From: Jiella soli
Lineage (GTDB): Bacteria > Pseudomonadota > Alphaproteobacteria > Rhizobiales > Rhizobiaceae
Length of the DNA stretch: 64,000 bases
Assembly: GCF_020615385.1 (NCBI RefSeq)
Contig: NZ_JAJAVB010000039.1
Location: 124,001 to 188,000 of the forward strand
Direction of reading: 5' to 3'
Shown: piece after piece, positions 34,327 to 43,564 of the stretch
Layout of the letters: the number at the start of each line of letters is the position of its first letter
How positions within the stretch are numbered: position 1 is the first letter of the stretch
Translations under genes and position numbers: made by a program
Notes under the pieces: model-generated
The model's database searches: none
What the model was told of the DNA's origin: nothing
The model's input: only the letters and a program-made list of their open reading frames with translations

Positions 34327-34640
34327 ACTAGACACTTGGCCGGGAGATTTTCCCATCAGCCTGGGAGGAGCAACCGATGTCGAGAGGCGCCCTGCCGCAA
34401 CCGCCGATTGGATGGCGACGATGAACCGCCGAACCATCGGTGCGGACGCATTCGGCAAGGCAGCGCGCACGGCGCCGACCGCAACGTCCGGGTTCGGTGC
34501 TCTATGTTCGCAGGGTGGTGACGGCGCTTCCGAGGGCGGACTTCACCCGGACCCGACTGCATGAGCCGCTGCCGGACGGCAGCGAGGCAAGGCGGCAGGC
34601 GGCCGAACAGCAAGAATTCCAGACAGAAGACGATCCGCAC

Positions 34641-36371
34641 ATGACCAGACCTCTCTCCGATCTTCGCAGCCAGAGATGGTTCGCCTCGGCCGACATTCGC
34701 GGCTTCGCCCACCGCCAGAGGACCCAGCAGATGGGGCTGAGGCGCGAGGAGTTCATGGGCAAGCCGGTGATCGGGATCATCAACACCTGGAGCGAAATGA
34801 GCCCGTGCCACGCCCATCTGCGCGACCGCGCCGAGGCGGTGAAGCGCGGCGTCTGGCAGGCCGGCGGCTATCCCGTGGAACTGCCGGCGCTCTCGGTCGG
34901 CGAGGTGATGGTGAAGCCGACGACGATGCTCTATCGCAACTTCCTGGCGATGGAGGCGGAGGAGATCCTGCGCTCCCACCCGATCGATGGCTGCGTGCTG
35001 CTCGGCGGCTGCGACAAGTCGACCCCCGCCCTTCTCATGGGCGCGATCTCGATGAACCTGCCGGCGATCTTCTGTCCGGCCGGCCCGATGTCCAACGGGC
35101 AATGGCGGGGAACCAAGACCGGCGCCGGCACCCACACCAAGACCTATTTCGACAAGCTGCGCCGCGGCGAGATCACCGAAAAGGACTGGGTCGACCTCGA
35201 AAGCCGGATGACCCGTTCGGCGGGCACCTGCAACACCATGGGCACGGCCTCCACGATGACCTCGATCGTCGATGCGATGGGCCTGACGCTGACCGGCGCA
35301 TCCTCGATTCCGGCGGTCGATTCGGGTCACCCCCGCATGGCCTCGCTATGCGGGGAGCGTATCGTCGCCATGGTCTGGGAGGATTTGAAGCCGCGCGACA
35401 TCCTCACCCGCGAGAGCTTCATGAACGGGCTGACCGCCTATATGGCGCTCGGCGGCTCGACCAATGCGGCGATCCATTTGATCGCGCTCGCGGGCCGGGC
35501 GGGCATCGTGCTCGGCCTCGAAGACATGGCCGAAATGTCGGCGCGGATCCCGGTGCTCGCCAATCTCTTCCCGGCCGGCACCCATCTGATGGAGGACTTC
35601 CACTTCGCCGGCGGCCTGCCCGCGCTTCTCTCCAAGCTCTCGGACCATCTCCATCTCGACGCGCGGACCGTCGAGAACCGGACGCTCGGAGAGGCGATCG
35701 CCGGCGCAGAATGCTATGACGACGACGTCATCCGCGGCCTCGACAACCCTGCGGTGCCGCTGTCGAAGGGCCGCACGCTGGCCCTCCTGAAGGGCAATCT
35801 CGCGCCGAACGGCGCGGTCATGAAATCGTCGGCCGCCGATCCGAAGTTCTTCCAGCACGAAGGACCGGCGCTCGTCTTCGACGATCCCGGCACGATGATG
35901 CGGGTGCTCGACGATCCCGAGCTCGACATCACCGAGGACACCGTGCTCGTCCTGCGCAATGCCGGGCCGATCGGCGCGCCGGGCATGCCGGAATGGGGCA
36001 ATCTCCCGATCCCGAAGGCGCTCCTGAAACGCGGCGTCAAGGACATCGTGCGGATCTGCGACGGACGCATGAGCGGGACCCACTACGGCACCTGCATCCT
36101 GCACGTCTCGCCGGAATCGGCAGTCGGCGGCCCGCTGGCGCTGCTTCGCACCGGCGACACGATCGTCCTCGATGTGGAGGCGGGTCGTCTCGACATGCGG
36201 GTCGGCGAAGACGAACTCGAACGGCGCCGCGCGGCGCTCGAGCCGCCCAAGCCGCTCTACGAGACCTCCTTCGCAGCGCTCTATCAGCGCCATGTCAGCC
36301 AGGCCCACCAGGGCTGCGACTTCGACTTCCTCTCCGGCGTGCGGAACCTGCCGGAACCCGCAATCTACTGA
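34641..36371 (+). CDS. IlvD/Edd-family sugar-acid dehydratase
   Basis: 576 residues. Fe-S ligand cysteines at C56 (SEMSPCH), C124 (GGCDKSTP) and C197 (GTCNTMGTAST) match the [2Fe-2S] site of pentonate/hexonate dehydratases. The segments NTWSEMSPCHAHLRDRAEAV and WQAGGYPVELPALS are nearer to L-arabinonate/D-xylonate dehydratases than to branched-chain IlvD. Reaction: aldonate to 2-keto-3-deoxy-aldonate. The frame is open well upstream, but homology begins at MTRPLSDLRSQRWFA, so 34641 is taken as the start although its SD is weak. It precedes an aldolase that could split the product, and lies next to a divergent carboxylate transporter. Confidence 0.9.
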   Translation: MTRPLSDLRSQRWFASADIRGFAHRQRTQQMGLRREEFMGKPVIGIINTWSEMSPCHAHLRDRAEAVKRGVWQAGGYPVELPALSVGEVMVKPTTMLYRNFLAMEAEEILRSHPIDGCVLLGGCDKSTPALLMGAISMNLPAIFCPAGPMSNGQWRGTKTGAGTHTKTYFDKLRRGEITEKDWVDLESRMTRSAGTCNTMGTASTMTSIVDAMGLTLTGASSIPAVDSGHPRMASLCGERIVAMVWEDLKPRDILTRESFMNGLTAYMALGGSTNAAIHLIALAGRAGIVLGLEDMAEMSARIPVLANLFPAGTHLMEDFHFAGGLPALLSKLSDHLHLDARTVENRTLGEAIAGAECYDDDVIRGLDNPAVPLSKGRTLALLKGNLAPNGAVMKSSAADPKFFQHEGPALVFDDPGTMMRVLDDPELDITEDTVLVLRNAGPIGAPGMPEWGNLPIPKALLKRGVKDIVRICDGRMSGTHYGTCILHVSPESAVGGPLALLRTGDTIVLDVEAGRLDMRVGEDELERRRAALEPPKPLYETSFAALYQRHVSQAHQGCDFDFLSGVRNLPEPAIY

Positions 36372-36381
36372 AGGCACGCTC

Positions 36382-37194
36382 ATGACCTTTGACGCTTCCA
36401 ACCGCTTCCGCCGCATGCTCACCGAAGAGCGCCGGATGCCGCCGCTCGGAACCTGGCTGATGTCGGCCGCGCCGGGGCCCTCCGAGGCGATCGGTCATTG
36501 CGGCTTCGACTTCGTCGTCGTCGATATGGAGCATGTTCCGGTCGAGGTGGCGCAGCTGCCCGATATCCTGAGGGCCGTGGGCTGCACGCCGGCCGAACCC
36601 GTCGTGCGCCTCGCCTGGAACGATGCGGTGATGATCAAGAAGGCGCTCGACGCCGGCGCCCAGACGATCATGCTTCCCTTCGTGGAGACCGCGGAGGATG
36701 CCGCCCGCGCCGTCGCGTCGGCCAAATATCCGCCGGAGGGCGTGCGAGGTGTTGCCGCCATTCACCGCGCCTCGCGCTATGGCGCCCTGCCCGACTATCT
36801 GCGCCGGGCGAATGCGGAGACGATGGTCATCGTCCAGCTGGAAACGCCCGAAGCGGTGGCGCGCCTGAAGGAGATCGCGTCGGTCCCCGGCGTCGATGCG
36901 CTGTTCGTCGGACCGGGCGACCTTTCGGCCGCGATGGGACATATCGGCGACATCGGCCATGACGAGGTGCAGGCGCTCCTGCAGCACGCCGCGCGCGAGG
37001 CCCGGGACGCCGGCATCCCGATCGGGATCGTCGGGCCGAACCCGGCGATGGTCCGCCGGTTCCTCGACTATGGCTACAGCTTCTCCGCCATGGCCTCGGA
37101 CATCGCCATGATGACCGGACGAGCCCGCGACTGGCTCGGCGAATTGCGCGGACAGCCGAGCGGGAAGACGGAGAAGGTCGTGTCGGCCTACTGA
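36382..37194 (+). CDS. HpcH/HpaI-family class II aldolase
   Basis: 270 residues of the 2-keto-3-deoxy-acid aldolase family (HpaI, GarL, RhmA). Visible: VVVDMEHVPVE (substrate/base region), GAQTIMLPFVETAEDA, YPPEGVRG, VQLETPEAV with the metal-ligand glutamate, and LFVGPGDLSAAMG with the second metal ligand. It would split the dehydratase product into pyruvate plus an aldehyde such as glycolaldehyde, lactaldehyde or tartronate semialdehyde. Ten nucleotides after the dehydratase stop and convergent with the LacI gene. Confidence 0.9.
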   Translation: MTFDASNRFRRMLTEERRMPPLGTWLMSAAPGPSEAIGHCGFDFVVVDMEHVPVEVAQLPDILRAVGCTPAEPVVRLAWNDAVMIKKALDAGAQTIMLPFVETAEDAARAVASAKYPPEGVRGVAAIHRASRYGALPDYLRRANAETMVIVQLETPEAVARLKEIASVPGVDALFVGPGDLSAAMGHIGDIGHDEVQALLQHAAREARDAGIPIGIVGPNPAMVRRFLDYGYSFSAMASDIAMMTGRARDWLGELRGQPSGKTEKVVSAY

Positions 37195-37223
37195 CCGCGC
37201 CAGTTCCAGAGAGCCCGCGCCGC

Positions 37224-38258
37224 TCAGGCGCTGCCGCGCTCGATGACGACGAAACCCGTGTTGACGAAAGGGCTCTGAGGGCGCCCCTTGCCTGCCAGGA
37301 TGCCGGAAACCAGCCGGGCGATCTCCTCGCCGATCACGTCGCCGAAGGGCCGGATCGTGGTCAGCGAGGGATTGCTGAAGGCGGTGAATTCGAGGTCGCC
37401 GAAGCCGACGATCGCAAGTCGCTCCGGCACGGTGATCGCGCGCCGCGCGCACTCGAAGAGAAGACCCAGCGCCAGCGTATCGTTCGACGTGGCGACACCG
37501 TCGATGCCGGGATCCTCGGACAGGGCCTTGGCGAGCAGCGTCGCTGCCGCCTCGGTGCTCGCCGGCCTGATGTGATGGACGATCTCCGCTTGTATGCCCG
37601 CTTCCGCCGCCTCGGCCGCGAAGCCTTCCGCCCGCTGCATCGCCCTTCGATCCTCGTGCATGCGCGCGCCGAGAAAGGCGAGGCGGCGGCGGCCCTTGCG
37701 GATGAGATGATGCGCAGCGGCACGGCCCGCCTGATCATGCGAAAAACCGACGGCGAGATCGACGGGATCGTCGCCCAGTTCCCACATTTCCACGACCGGG
37801 CAGTCGGCGTGCTTCAGGAGATTGCGCGTCTGCGGCGAATGATGGAGCCCGGTCAGGATCAGCGCCGAGGGCGACCATGAGAGATAGGCCCGCACGAGCG
37901 CCAGTTCCGCCTCCTCGTCATAATCGGTGTTGCCGAACATGATCTGGAACCCGTCATCCCACAGGATCGCCTGCAGCGCGGAGACGGTCTCGGCAAAGAA
38001 GGCGTTGCGCATCGACGGAACGATGACGCCGACGACGCGCGAACGGGCCGCCGCCAGACCGCCGGCCATGAGATTGGGGACGTAGCCGAGACGCTCGATG
38101 GCGGCCTCGATCGCCGCGCCCGTCTTCTTGGCAACGGCGCCCGGTTGCCTCAGGAAGAGCGAGACGGTCGACGGCGAGACATCGGCGGCCTTCGCGACGT
38201 CGCTCATCTTGATCGCCTGACTGGTGCGGCGCGTCCGCCGCGGCACTGCCTCGTCCAA
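37224..38258 (-). CDS. LacI-family transcriptional regulator
   Basis: 344 residues. N-terminal LacI HTH with hinge (about residues 15-75): IKMSDVAKAADVSPSTVSLF and RLGYVPNLMAGGLAAARSR. C-terminal periplasmic-binding-protein-like domain with GFGDLEFTAFSNPSLTTIRP. GntR/IdnR-type LacI proteins control sugar-acid catabolism, which suits the adjacent dehydratase and aldolase. It is convergent with them. A TTACC-CC-GGTAA repeat at 38292-38303 lies just upstream of its own start. Confidence 0.92.
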   Translation of the reverse strand: MDEAVPRRTRRTSQAIKMSDVAKAADVSPSTVSLFLRQPGAVAKKTGAAIEAAIERLGYVPNLMAGGLAAARSRVVGVIVPSMRNAFFAETVSALQAILWDDGFQIMFGNTDYDEEAELALVRAYLSWSPSALILTGLHHSPQTRNLLKHADCPVVEMWELGDDPVDLAVGFSHDQAGRAAAHHLIRKGRRRLAFLGARMHEDRRAMQRAEGFAAEAAEAGIQAEIVHHIRPASTEAAATLLAKALSEDPGIDGVATSNDTLALGLLFECARRAITVPERLAIVGFGDLEFTAFSNPSLTTIRPFGDVIGEEIARLVSGILAGKGRPQSPFVNTGFVVIERGSA

Positions 38259-38291
38259 GCCCGCTCCTTGATCCCCGTGGAAGGCCTACCC

Positions 38292-38303
38292 TTACCCCGG
38301 TAA
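38292..38303. promoter_or_regulatory. Possible LacI autoregulatory operator
   Basis: TTACC and GGTAA arms flank a CC centre, 34-45 nt upstream of the LacI ATG. LacI operators are usually centred on CG, so the assignment is tentative. I did not find a second copy in the tctC-dehydratase control region. Confidence 0.35.
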
Positions 38304-38471
38304 AGCACGGGTTCAAATGGGGTTCTTCCGGCGGCGTGCGCCGCTACGCCGGCTCGCGCCCAGACAGATCGCCCGGACTCGCATTCGTCGCGGGGCGGAA
38401 CAATCGGGCGACCGTCTCTCGGGCGTGAGAGAGGAAGGCAATCGCGTTAATCCGAGCGGCACGGCCTCGAT

Positions 38472-40166
38472 CTATCGGCCGTCGGAGAAACGCCGGTCGA
38501 TCTCATCCGCCGTCAGCCGGCAGCGCGCCGCCATCAAGGCCATCTCCTCCTCGATCGCATGCAGCCGAAACCGTCCGATAGCAGCGAACGCGGCCGTCTG
38601 AGCATCGGCCAGGACGAGCCGGAGCGCCATCATCGCCGAGACCGCGATCCAGGCGGCGCGCATGTAGCTGTCGGCGATCGCCTCGCCGGTCCGCGGCGTC
38701 GCAGCGAGGTCCGCCACCTCTCGCGACAGTGCCGCGAAGGCGTCGAGCGTCCGCAGAGCACATGCAGCCTCGGTGATCGCGGCCCGCCCCGCTTCCTCGC
38801 GGGCACGCTTCAGAAAGACCGAAAGGCCCCGCCCCTCCTCGCGCCACAGCCGGCGGACGAGAAAGTCGAGCGCCTGCATTCCGGTCGTGCCCTCGTAGAC
38901 CGCGAGCACACGCGCATCGCGCAGCGCCTGCTCGACCGGAAATTCGCGCGTGTAGCCGGCGCCGCCGAGCACCTGGATCGCGGCGCTGGAGACGGAGAAG
39001 CCGGCTTCGGCACCGAAGGTCTTGACCATCGGCATAAGCCAGGCGGCGAAGGCCGCGTTCTCTGCGCGCGCCGTCTCGTCCGCCTCGATGCGGGCGAGAT
39101 CCATCTCCGCGCCGAGTTCCAGCACCGCGGCCATCAGGATTTGGGTCTCGGCCTCCATCGCGAGGATCTGCCGGCGCACATCGGCATGGTCGAGGATCGG
39201 CGCCGGTTCGAGGTCCGGCGCGCCGCCCTGCCGACGCTCCTCGGCATAGCGGCTGGCGACGTCGAGGCTGCCCATGGCGATGCCGGCGCCTTGGCAGCCG
39301 GTGAGGAGGCGCATGCGCTCGATCATCGTGAAGAGCTGCGGCAGACCGCGCCCTTCCTCTCCGAGCAGCGTCGCTTCGCTGCCGTCGAAGCCGAGCACGC
39401 AGGTCGGCGAGCCGTGCAGGCCGAGCTTCTCCTCGATCCGCTGCAGCACGACCCCGTTGGCGGTTCCGTCCGCCCGCCGGTCGGGGACCAGGAACAGGCT
39501 GAGGCCGCGCGTTCCCGGCGCGTCGCTGGTGCGGGCGAGGAGGCAATGGCCGATGCGGCTGGCCATGTCGTGATCGCCGAAGGAGATCCAGCACTTGTCG
39601 CCGTCGATCCGCCAGACCCGCCCCTCGCGGCGTGCGCGGGTGCGAATGCGCCCGACATCGGAGCCGGCTCCCGGCTCGGAAATGCAGATCGTCGCCGCCC
39701 ATTCGCCTGCGACAAGGCGGAGCACCCAATCCTGTGCGATGGCCGGATCGGCCGTCTCGGCGATGAGATGGGCGGCGGCGCGGCTGGCCCCTGCCGCCAT
39801 CATGAAGGCCGGACAGGCGCGCTCGAACAGCGGCTCCACCGCCGCCTGAAGCGCGATCGGCAGATCCTGTCCACCGAAGGATGCGGGAATGTCCAGCCCG
39901 AGCCAGCCGTCTGCGGCGAAGCGGCGATAGGCCTCGGTAAAGCCGGGCGGCGTCACCACCCGCCCCTGTTCGATCCGGCATCCCGTTCGGTCGGCCGGAG
40001 GATTGAGCGGCGCGACCAGCCGCTCGGCGGTCCTGGCCGCCTCGCCGATCACTGCGGCGACCGTCTCGGAGTCGAGATCGGGCAGAAGGGCGAGGACGCG
40101 GGTCCAACCGGGCGTGGCCTCAAGAAGCCGGACGGTGTCCCCCGCCTGGTCGAGAAAACCCGCCAT
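38472..40166 (-). CDS. Acyl-CoA dehydrogenase (DmdC/FadE-like long form)
   Basis: 564 residues. N-terminal and middle domains have the FAD/substrate motif CISEPGAGSDVG and KCWISFGDHD; catalytic glutamate is E425 in AVYEGTTGMQALDF. The extra C-terminal helical domain (about 450-564) is that of the 3-methylmercaptopropionyl-CoA-dehydrogenase branch. It is 59 nt downstream of the feruloyl-CoA-synthase-like gene on the same strand, so it probably desaturates a dihydro-hydroxycinnamoyl-CoA (phenylpropanoyl-CoA) to the cinnamoyl-CoA, as HcaD is thought to do in Acinetobacter. Confidence 0.9.
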   Translation of the reverse strand: MAGFLDQAGDTVRLLEATPGWTRVLALLPDLDSETVAAVIGEAARTAERLVAPLNPPADRTGCRIEQGRVVTPPGFTEAYRRFAADGWLGLDIPASFGGQDLPIALQAAVEPLFERACPAFMMAAGASRAAAHLIAETADPAIAQDWVLRLVAGEWAATICISEPGAGSDVGRIRTRARREGRVWRIDGDKCWISFGDHDMASRIGHCLLARTSDAPGTRGLSLFLVPDRRADGTANGVVLQRIEEKLGLHGSPTCVLGFDGSEATLLGEEGRGLPQLFTMIERMRLLTGCQGAGIAMGSLDVASRYAEERRQGGAPDLEPAPILDHADVRRQILAMEAETQILMAAVLELGAEMDLARIEADETARAENAAFAAWLMPMVKTFGAEAGFSVSSAAIQVLGGAGYTREFPVEQALRDARVLAVYEGTTGMQALDFLVRRLWREEGRGLSVFLKRAREEAGRAAITEAACALRTLDAFAALSREVADLAATPRTGEAIADSYMRAAWIAVSAMMALRLVLADAQTAAFAAIGRFRLHAIEEEMALMAARCRLTADEIDRRFSDGR

Positions 40167-40225
40167 GACCTATCTCGGCTGCCGGCGGATGGCGTCACGA
40201 AGACGGCGCACCGAGACGCGAGCCG

Positions 40226-42085
40226 TCACGCCGCCACCTCGCGCCGACGCGCATGGACGATCCGCGGATCGTCGGAGCTGTACAGCGCTTCGACCAGATC
40301 CGGATGCCCACGCAGGAGAGCCCGCTGGTTGATCGACCCCTTGTCGGTCACCTCGCCTTTGTCGAGCGACGGCGCCTCTTCCATGAAGATCGCCCGCATC
40401 ACCCGCGTCGCCGAGCCGGTCGACTTCGCCGCATGCTCTGCGAGGAGTTTCTGCAATCGCTCGCGGACCCGCGGATGGCACAGCACCTTTTCGTCGTCGA
40501 GCGAGGCCTCCTCGGGCACCAGCCCCCGCACTGCCGGCATGAAGGGGATCAGGATCGCGCCGACCTCGTCGCGATCCTCCCCGGCGATCGCAGCGTCGCG
40601 GGCAAGGCCGCCGAGCGCGTTGACCAGCTTGGCTCTGACGTCCCCCACCGGCACCCAGGTGCCGGTGGCGAGCTTGAAATTCTCGGCCAGGCGCCCGTCG
40701 AAGAAGAAGCCGGCAGCGGCATCGCCGGGGACGGCGAAACGCAGGGCATCGCCCAGCTTGTAGAAGCCTTCCTCGTCGAACGCCTCCGCCGTCAGGTCCG
40801 GCCGCCGCCAATAGCCCGGCGTGATCGCGGGGCCCTTTACCCGCGCCTCCAGCTTGTCTTCATGAGGAACGAGCTTCAGCGTCACGCCGCGCGCGGGAAT
40901 GCCGATATTGCCGGCCTTTTCCTGCTCCTGCGTGCATTTCAGGGCGAAGGGGCCGGTCTCGGTCGAGCCGAGACCGGTGGCCAGCAGCACGCGCGAGCCG
41001 ATCGTTTCCTCGGCCATGGACGACAGCCGGTCCCAGGTGTGCTGGGCCATGCCGGCGCCGGCATACATCATCATCTTGAGGCGCGCGAAGAAGCGCTCCC
41101 GCAGACCTGTGTCCCGCTCCATCGCCTCGACCAGCATCTCGTAGCCGATCGGCACGTTGAAGTACCAGGTGGGCGAGACCTCGCGCAGGTTCCGGATCGT
41201 CTCCGCCATGCCCCTCGGCGAGGGCTTGCCGCTGTCGATATAGTAGGTGCCGCCATTGTAGAGGACGAGGTTGAAGACCTTGTTGCCGCTGGCGGTGTGG
41301 TTCCACGGCGCCCAGTCGACCACCACGGGCGGTTCCTCCCGCATGAAGGCGTAGCAATCGGCGACCATCTCCTGGTTGGAGCAGATGAGGCGCTGGGTCT
41401 GGATCACCGCCTTCGGGCTGCCGGTGGTGCCGGAGGTGAACAGGAATTTGGCGATGGTGTCGGGACCGAGAGCCGCGAAGGCGTCGTCCACGGCCCCGGT
41501 CGCCTCGGTGGCGGCGAGATCCGCGAAGGTCACGCAGGCGCGCCCGGGGACCGGGTTGCGCGTTACCGCGACCTCTACCTCCGGGCCGAAGACAGCCTCG
41601 ATCGCCGGCCGGAACGGCTCCCCATCGGCGGTAAAGACGAGCCCCGGAGTCAGCTGTCCCGCGATGTCGCGCAGCTTGCCGTAGTCGGTCGAGACCAGCG
41701 AATAGGCGGTCGACACCGCCGCCGAGGGCACGCCGACATGCTGGGCGGCGAGCGCCATCAGCGCGTGCTCGGTATCGTTGCCGGACAGGATCAGCAGTGG
41801 GCGCTCGACCGACAGCCCGCGATCGATCAGTGCCTGCCCAAGGCGCCGCACGGCGTCGAGCGCCCCGCGATAGGTCACCTCGCGCCAAGCGCCGGAGGCA
41901 TGCCGCTCGGCCATCCAGACCCGGTCCGGCGCGGTCTCCGCCCAATGCACCAACCGCTCGTTCAGTCTGTCCGGATAGGGTCCCAGCGGTTCGGTCTGCC
42001 GGACGAGGATGGTGCCGTCCTCCCGGCTCTCGACCGCCAGACGCGGGGACCAGAGCTTGACCTCGCGCAAGCCTGCCTTCGCCAT
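40226..42085 (-). CDS. fcs: Feruloyl-CoA synthase-like acyl-CoA ligase
   Basis: 619 residues of the AMP-forming ligase superfamily. P-loop TSGTTGSPK at 217-225, the GLGSTETGPF core motif and the late KLATGTWVPVGDVRAKLVN segment that marks the feruloyl-CoA-synthase branch. Activates ferulate, p-coumarate or caffeate to the CoA ester with ATP. Start is the ATG at 42085 with GAGGAGGAGA upstream; longer frames are shadows. Divergent from the crotonase/MarR/amidohydrolase/TRAP operon. Confidence 0.9.
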   Translation of the reverse strand: MAKAGLREVKLWSPRLAVESREDGTILVRQTEPLGPYPDRLNERLVHWAETAPDRVWMAERHASGAWREVTYRGALDAVRRLGQALIDRGLSVERPLLILSGNDTEHALMALAAQHVGVPSAAVSTAYSLVSTDYGKLRDIAGQLTPGLVFTADGEPFRPAIEAVFGPEVEVAVTRNPVPGRACVTFADLAATEATGAVDDAFAALGPDTIAKFLFTSGTTGSPKAVIQTQRLICSNQEMVADCYAFMREEPPVVVDWAPWNHTASGNKVFNLVLYNGGTYYIDSGKPSPRGMAETIRNLREVSPTWYFNVPIGYEMLVEAMERDTGLRERFFARLKMMMYAGAGMAQHTWDRLSSMAEETIGSRVLLATGLGSTETGPFALKCTQEQEKAGNIGIPARGVTLKLVPHEDKLEARVKGPAITPGYWRRPDLTAEAFDEEGFYKLGDALRFAVPGDAAAGFFFDGRLAENFKLATGTWVPVGDVRAKLVNALGGLARDAAIAGEDRDEVGAILIPFMPAVRGLVPEEASLDDEKVLCHPRVRERLQKLLAEHAAKSTGSATRVMRAIFMEEAPSLDKGEVTDKGSINQRALLRGHPDLVEALYSSDDPRIVHARRREVAA

Positions 42086-42197
42086 TCGTCTCCTCCTCAG
42101 ACGTGATGCCGTGCCGGCTCTTGGCCGGAAGTCCCGCCACCGATCTCCTCCCGGCGGCGAAACATCATGGGGAAGATTGACTCCACCACGCAGCTTT

Positions 42198-42229
42198 TGT
42201 CTACATGGAAACAGAATTGTCCGGAAACA
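42198..42229. promoter_or_regulatory. Possible MarR operator pair in the fcs-crotonase divergent region
   Basis: Two TGT...ACA dyads, TGTCTACATGGAAACA (42198-42213) and TGTCCGGAAACA (42218-42229), sharing a GGAAACA direct repeat, lie in the 214-nt region between fcs and the crotonase gene. The local MarR protein encoded in the operon is the likely binder. Confidence 0.35.
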
Positions 42230-42299
42230 TTCCACATCGCGACCAGCCATGCGCATCAAGACGCGCAACGCAGCGCAGAACGAAAGCAGCAGCGGATCG

Positions 42300-43094
42300 A
42301 TGGACGGCACACCAGCCCAGGATTTCGTCACCTACGAGCTTCAGGACCAGGTGGCCCATGTCGGACTCAACCGCCCGCAAAAGCGCAATGCAATCAGCGA
42401 CCGCTTCGTCGAAGCCCTTCATGACGCGGTGATGCGCGCGGAGAAGGAAGCCAAGGCCGCGGTAATCTTCGGGCATGGCGATCATTTCTGCGCCGGGCTC
42501 GATCTTGCCGAACATGCCGACAAAACGCCGATCGAGGGCGTGCGCGGATCGCGGCGCTGGCATGCGGTCTTCGGCGAGATCGAGCACGGCACCATTCCCT
42601 GGATCTCGGCGCTGCACGGGGCGGTGGTCGGCGGCGGTCTCGAACTTGCATCCGCGACCCATATCCGGGTCGCCGACGCCGGCGCATTCTTCGCCCTGCC
42701 GGAGGGCCAGCGCGGCATCTTCGTCGGCGGTGGCGGCTCGGTGCGCGCTGCCCGCCTGATGGGCGTCGCGCGGATGACGGACATGATGCTGACCGGCCGC
42801 GTGGTCGCGGCCGAGGAGGCGGAGCGCTGGAACCTCGTCCAGTACGTCGTCGGAAAGGGCAAGGCGCGTGAAAAGGCGGCCGAGCTCGCCAAGGCGGCGG
42901 CGCAGAACGCGCCTCTGTCGAACTACGCGGTGATCAACGCGCTGCCGCGCATCCAGGACATGGCGAAGGAGGACGGCCTGTTCGTGGAATCCTTCGTCTC
43001 GGCCTTCACCACGACCAGTCCCGAGGCCCGCGAGCGGCTCGACGCCTTTCTCCAGAAGCGGGCGGCCCGTCTCAACATCCCCAAGGCGGATTGA
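42300..43094 (+). CDS. Crotonase-family enoyl-CoA hydratase (hydroxycinnamoyl-CoA module)
   Basis: 264 residues. Crotonase motifs: VGLNRPQKRNAI, the oxyanion-hole segment HFCAGLDLAE, GAVVGGGLELASATHIRVAD and FALPEGQRGIF with E135 in the catalytic-acid position. It would hydrate feruloyl/coumaroyl-CoA; whether it also performs the retro-aldol lyase step (vanillin-forming) cannot be told. An in-frame ATG at 42249 would add 17 residues; the shorter form fits family length. Neighbours: divergent fcs, and MarR 4 nt downstream. Confidence 0.85.
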   Translation: MDGTPAQDFVTYELQDQVAHVGLNRPQKRNAISDRFVEALHDAVMRAEKEAKAAVIFGHGDHFCAGLDLAEHADKTPIEGVRGSRRWHAVFGEIEHGTIPWISALHGAVVGGGLELASATHIRVADAGAFFALPEGQRGIFVGGGGSVRAARLMGVARMTDMMLTGRVVAAEEAERWNLVQYVVGKGKAREKAAELAKAAAQNAPLSNYAVINALPRIQDMAKEDGLFVESFVSAFTTTSPEARERLDAFLQKRAARLNIPKAD

Positions 43095-43098
43095 GGTC

Positions 43099-43560
43099 AT
43101 GGACGACGTTTTCGCCCCTCCGCTTGCCGCCGACGCACTCGACCTCGGCGCGCTGACCTCGTCGCTCGGCTTCCTGCTGCGCATCGCGCAGGTCAAGAAC
43201 TTCGAGAATTTCTACGCCGCCCTAGCCGACCATGGACTGAGGCCGGGCGAGTTTTCCGTGCTGATGGTGATGCATCGCAATGTCCGCGTGCGGCAGGGCG
43301 TTCTCGCACAGCGGCTGATGATCAAGCGCGCCCACATGACCAAGCTGATCCGGGCGCTGGAGGATCGCGGCCTCGTCGAGCGGACCATTCCCGACGACGA
43401 CCGGCGTTCCGTCGAACTCAGCCTGACCCCCAAAGGGCACGAGTTCGTGGAAAACAACCTCGGCTTCTTCCAGGCATTCGAGGAAATCAACGCGGAGCGG
43501 CTGACGCCGGCCGAGAAGGCCGAGCTCATGGCGCTCCTGCGCAAACTCACCGATCTATAG
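43099..43560 (+). CDS. MarR-family regulator (HcaR-like)
   Basis: 153 residues. wHTH with QGVLAQRLMIKRAHMTKLIR (recognition region) and the wing RTIPDDDRRSVELSLTPKG. The MarR regulator of hydroxycinnamate genes (HcaR, FerC/CouR) usually binds the CoA thioester as inducer. Gene lies inside the operon, using GAGG in the crotonase stop region as its SD, and is followed 4 nt later by the amidohydrolase. Confidence 0.9.
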   Translation: MDDVFAPPLAADALDLGALTSSLGFLLRIAQVKNFENFYAALADHGLRPGEFSVLMVMHRNVRVRQGVLAQRLMIKRAHMTKLIRALEDRGLVERTIPDDDRRSVELSLTPKGHEFVENNLGFFQAFEEINAERLTPAEKAELMALLRKLTDL

Positions 43561-43564
43561 GCTG

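Larger units (their letters stand above)
34047..34640. other. Long divergent control region without a convincing gene
   Basis: A 594-nt gap between tctC and the dehydratase gene. It holds outward promoters (34126-34154 minus, 34298-34326 plus) and, on the plus strand, a strong GGGAGGAG at 34363-34370 followed by a 15-residue ORF (34377-34424) that overlaps by ATGA a 47-residue ORF (34421-34564). Neither ORF resembles a known protein. They may be a translated leader of the dehydratase transcript or chance. No tRNA or mobile element seen. Confidence 0.5.

Noticed and set aside
34207-34470. Minus-strand 87-codon ORF upstream of tctC
   Set aside because: No SD, no family resemblance and overlap with predicted promoters.
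34641-36371. Biosynthetic IlvD (branched-chain amino acids)
   Set aside because: The Cys pattern and the SEMSPCHAHLRDRAEAV-type segment fit sugar-acid dehydratases, and the neighbours are an aldolase, a LacI regulator and a carboxylate transporter.
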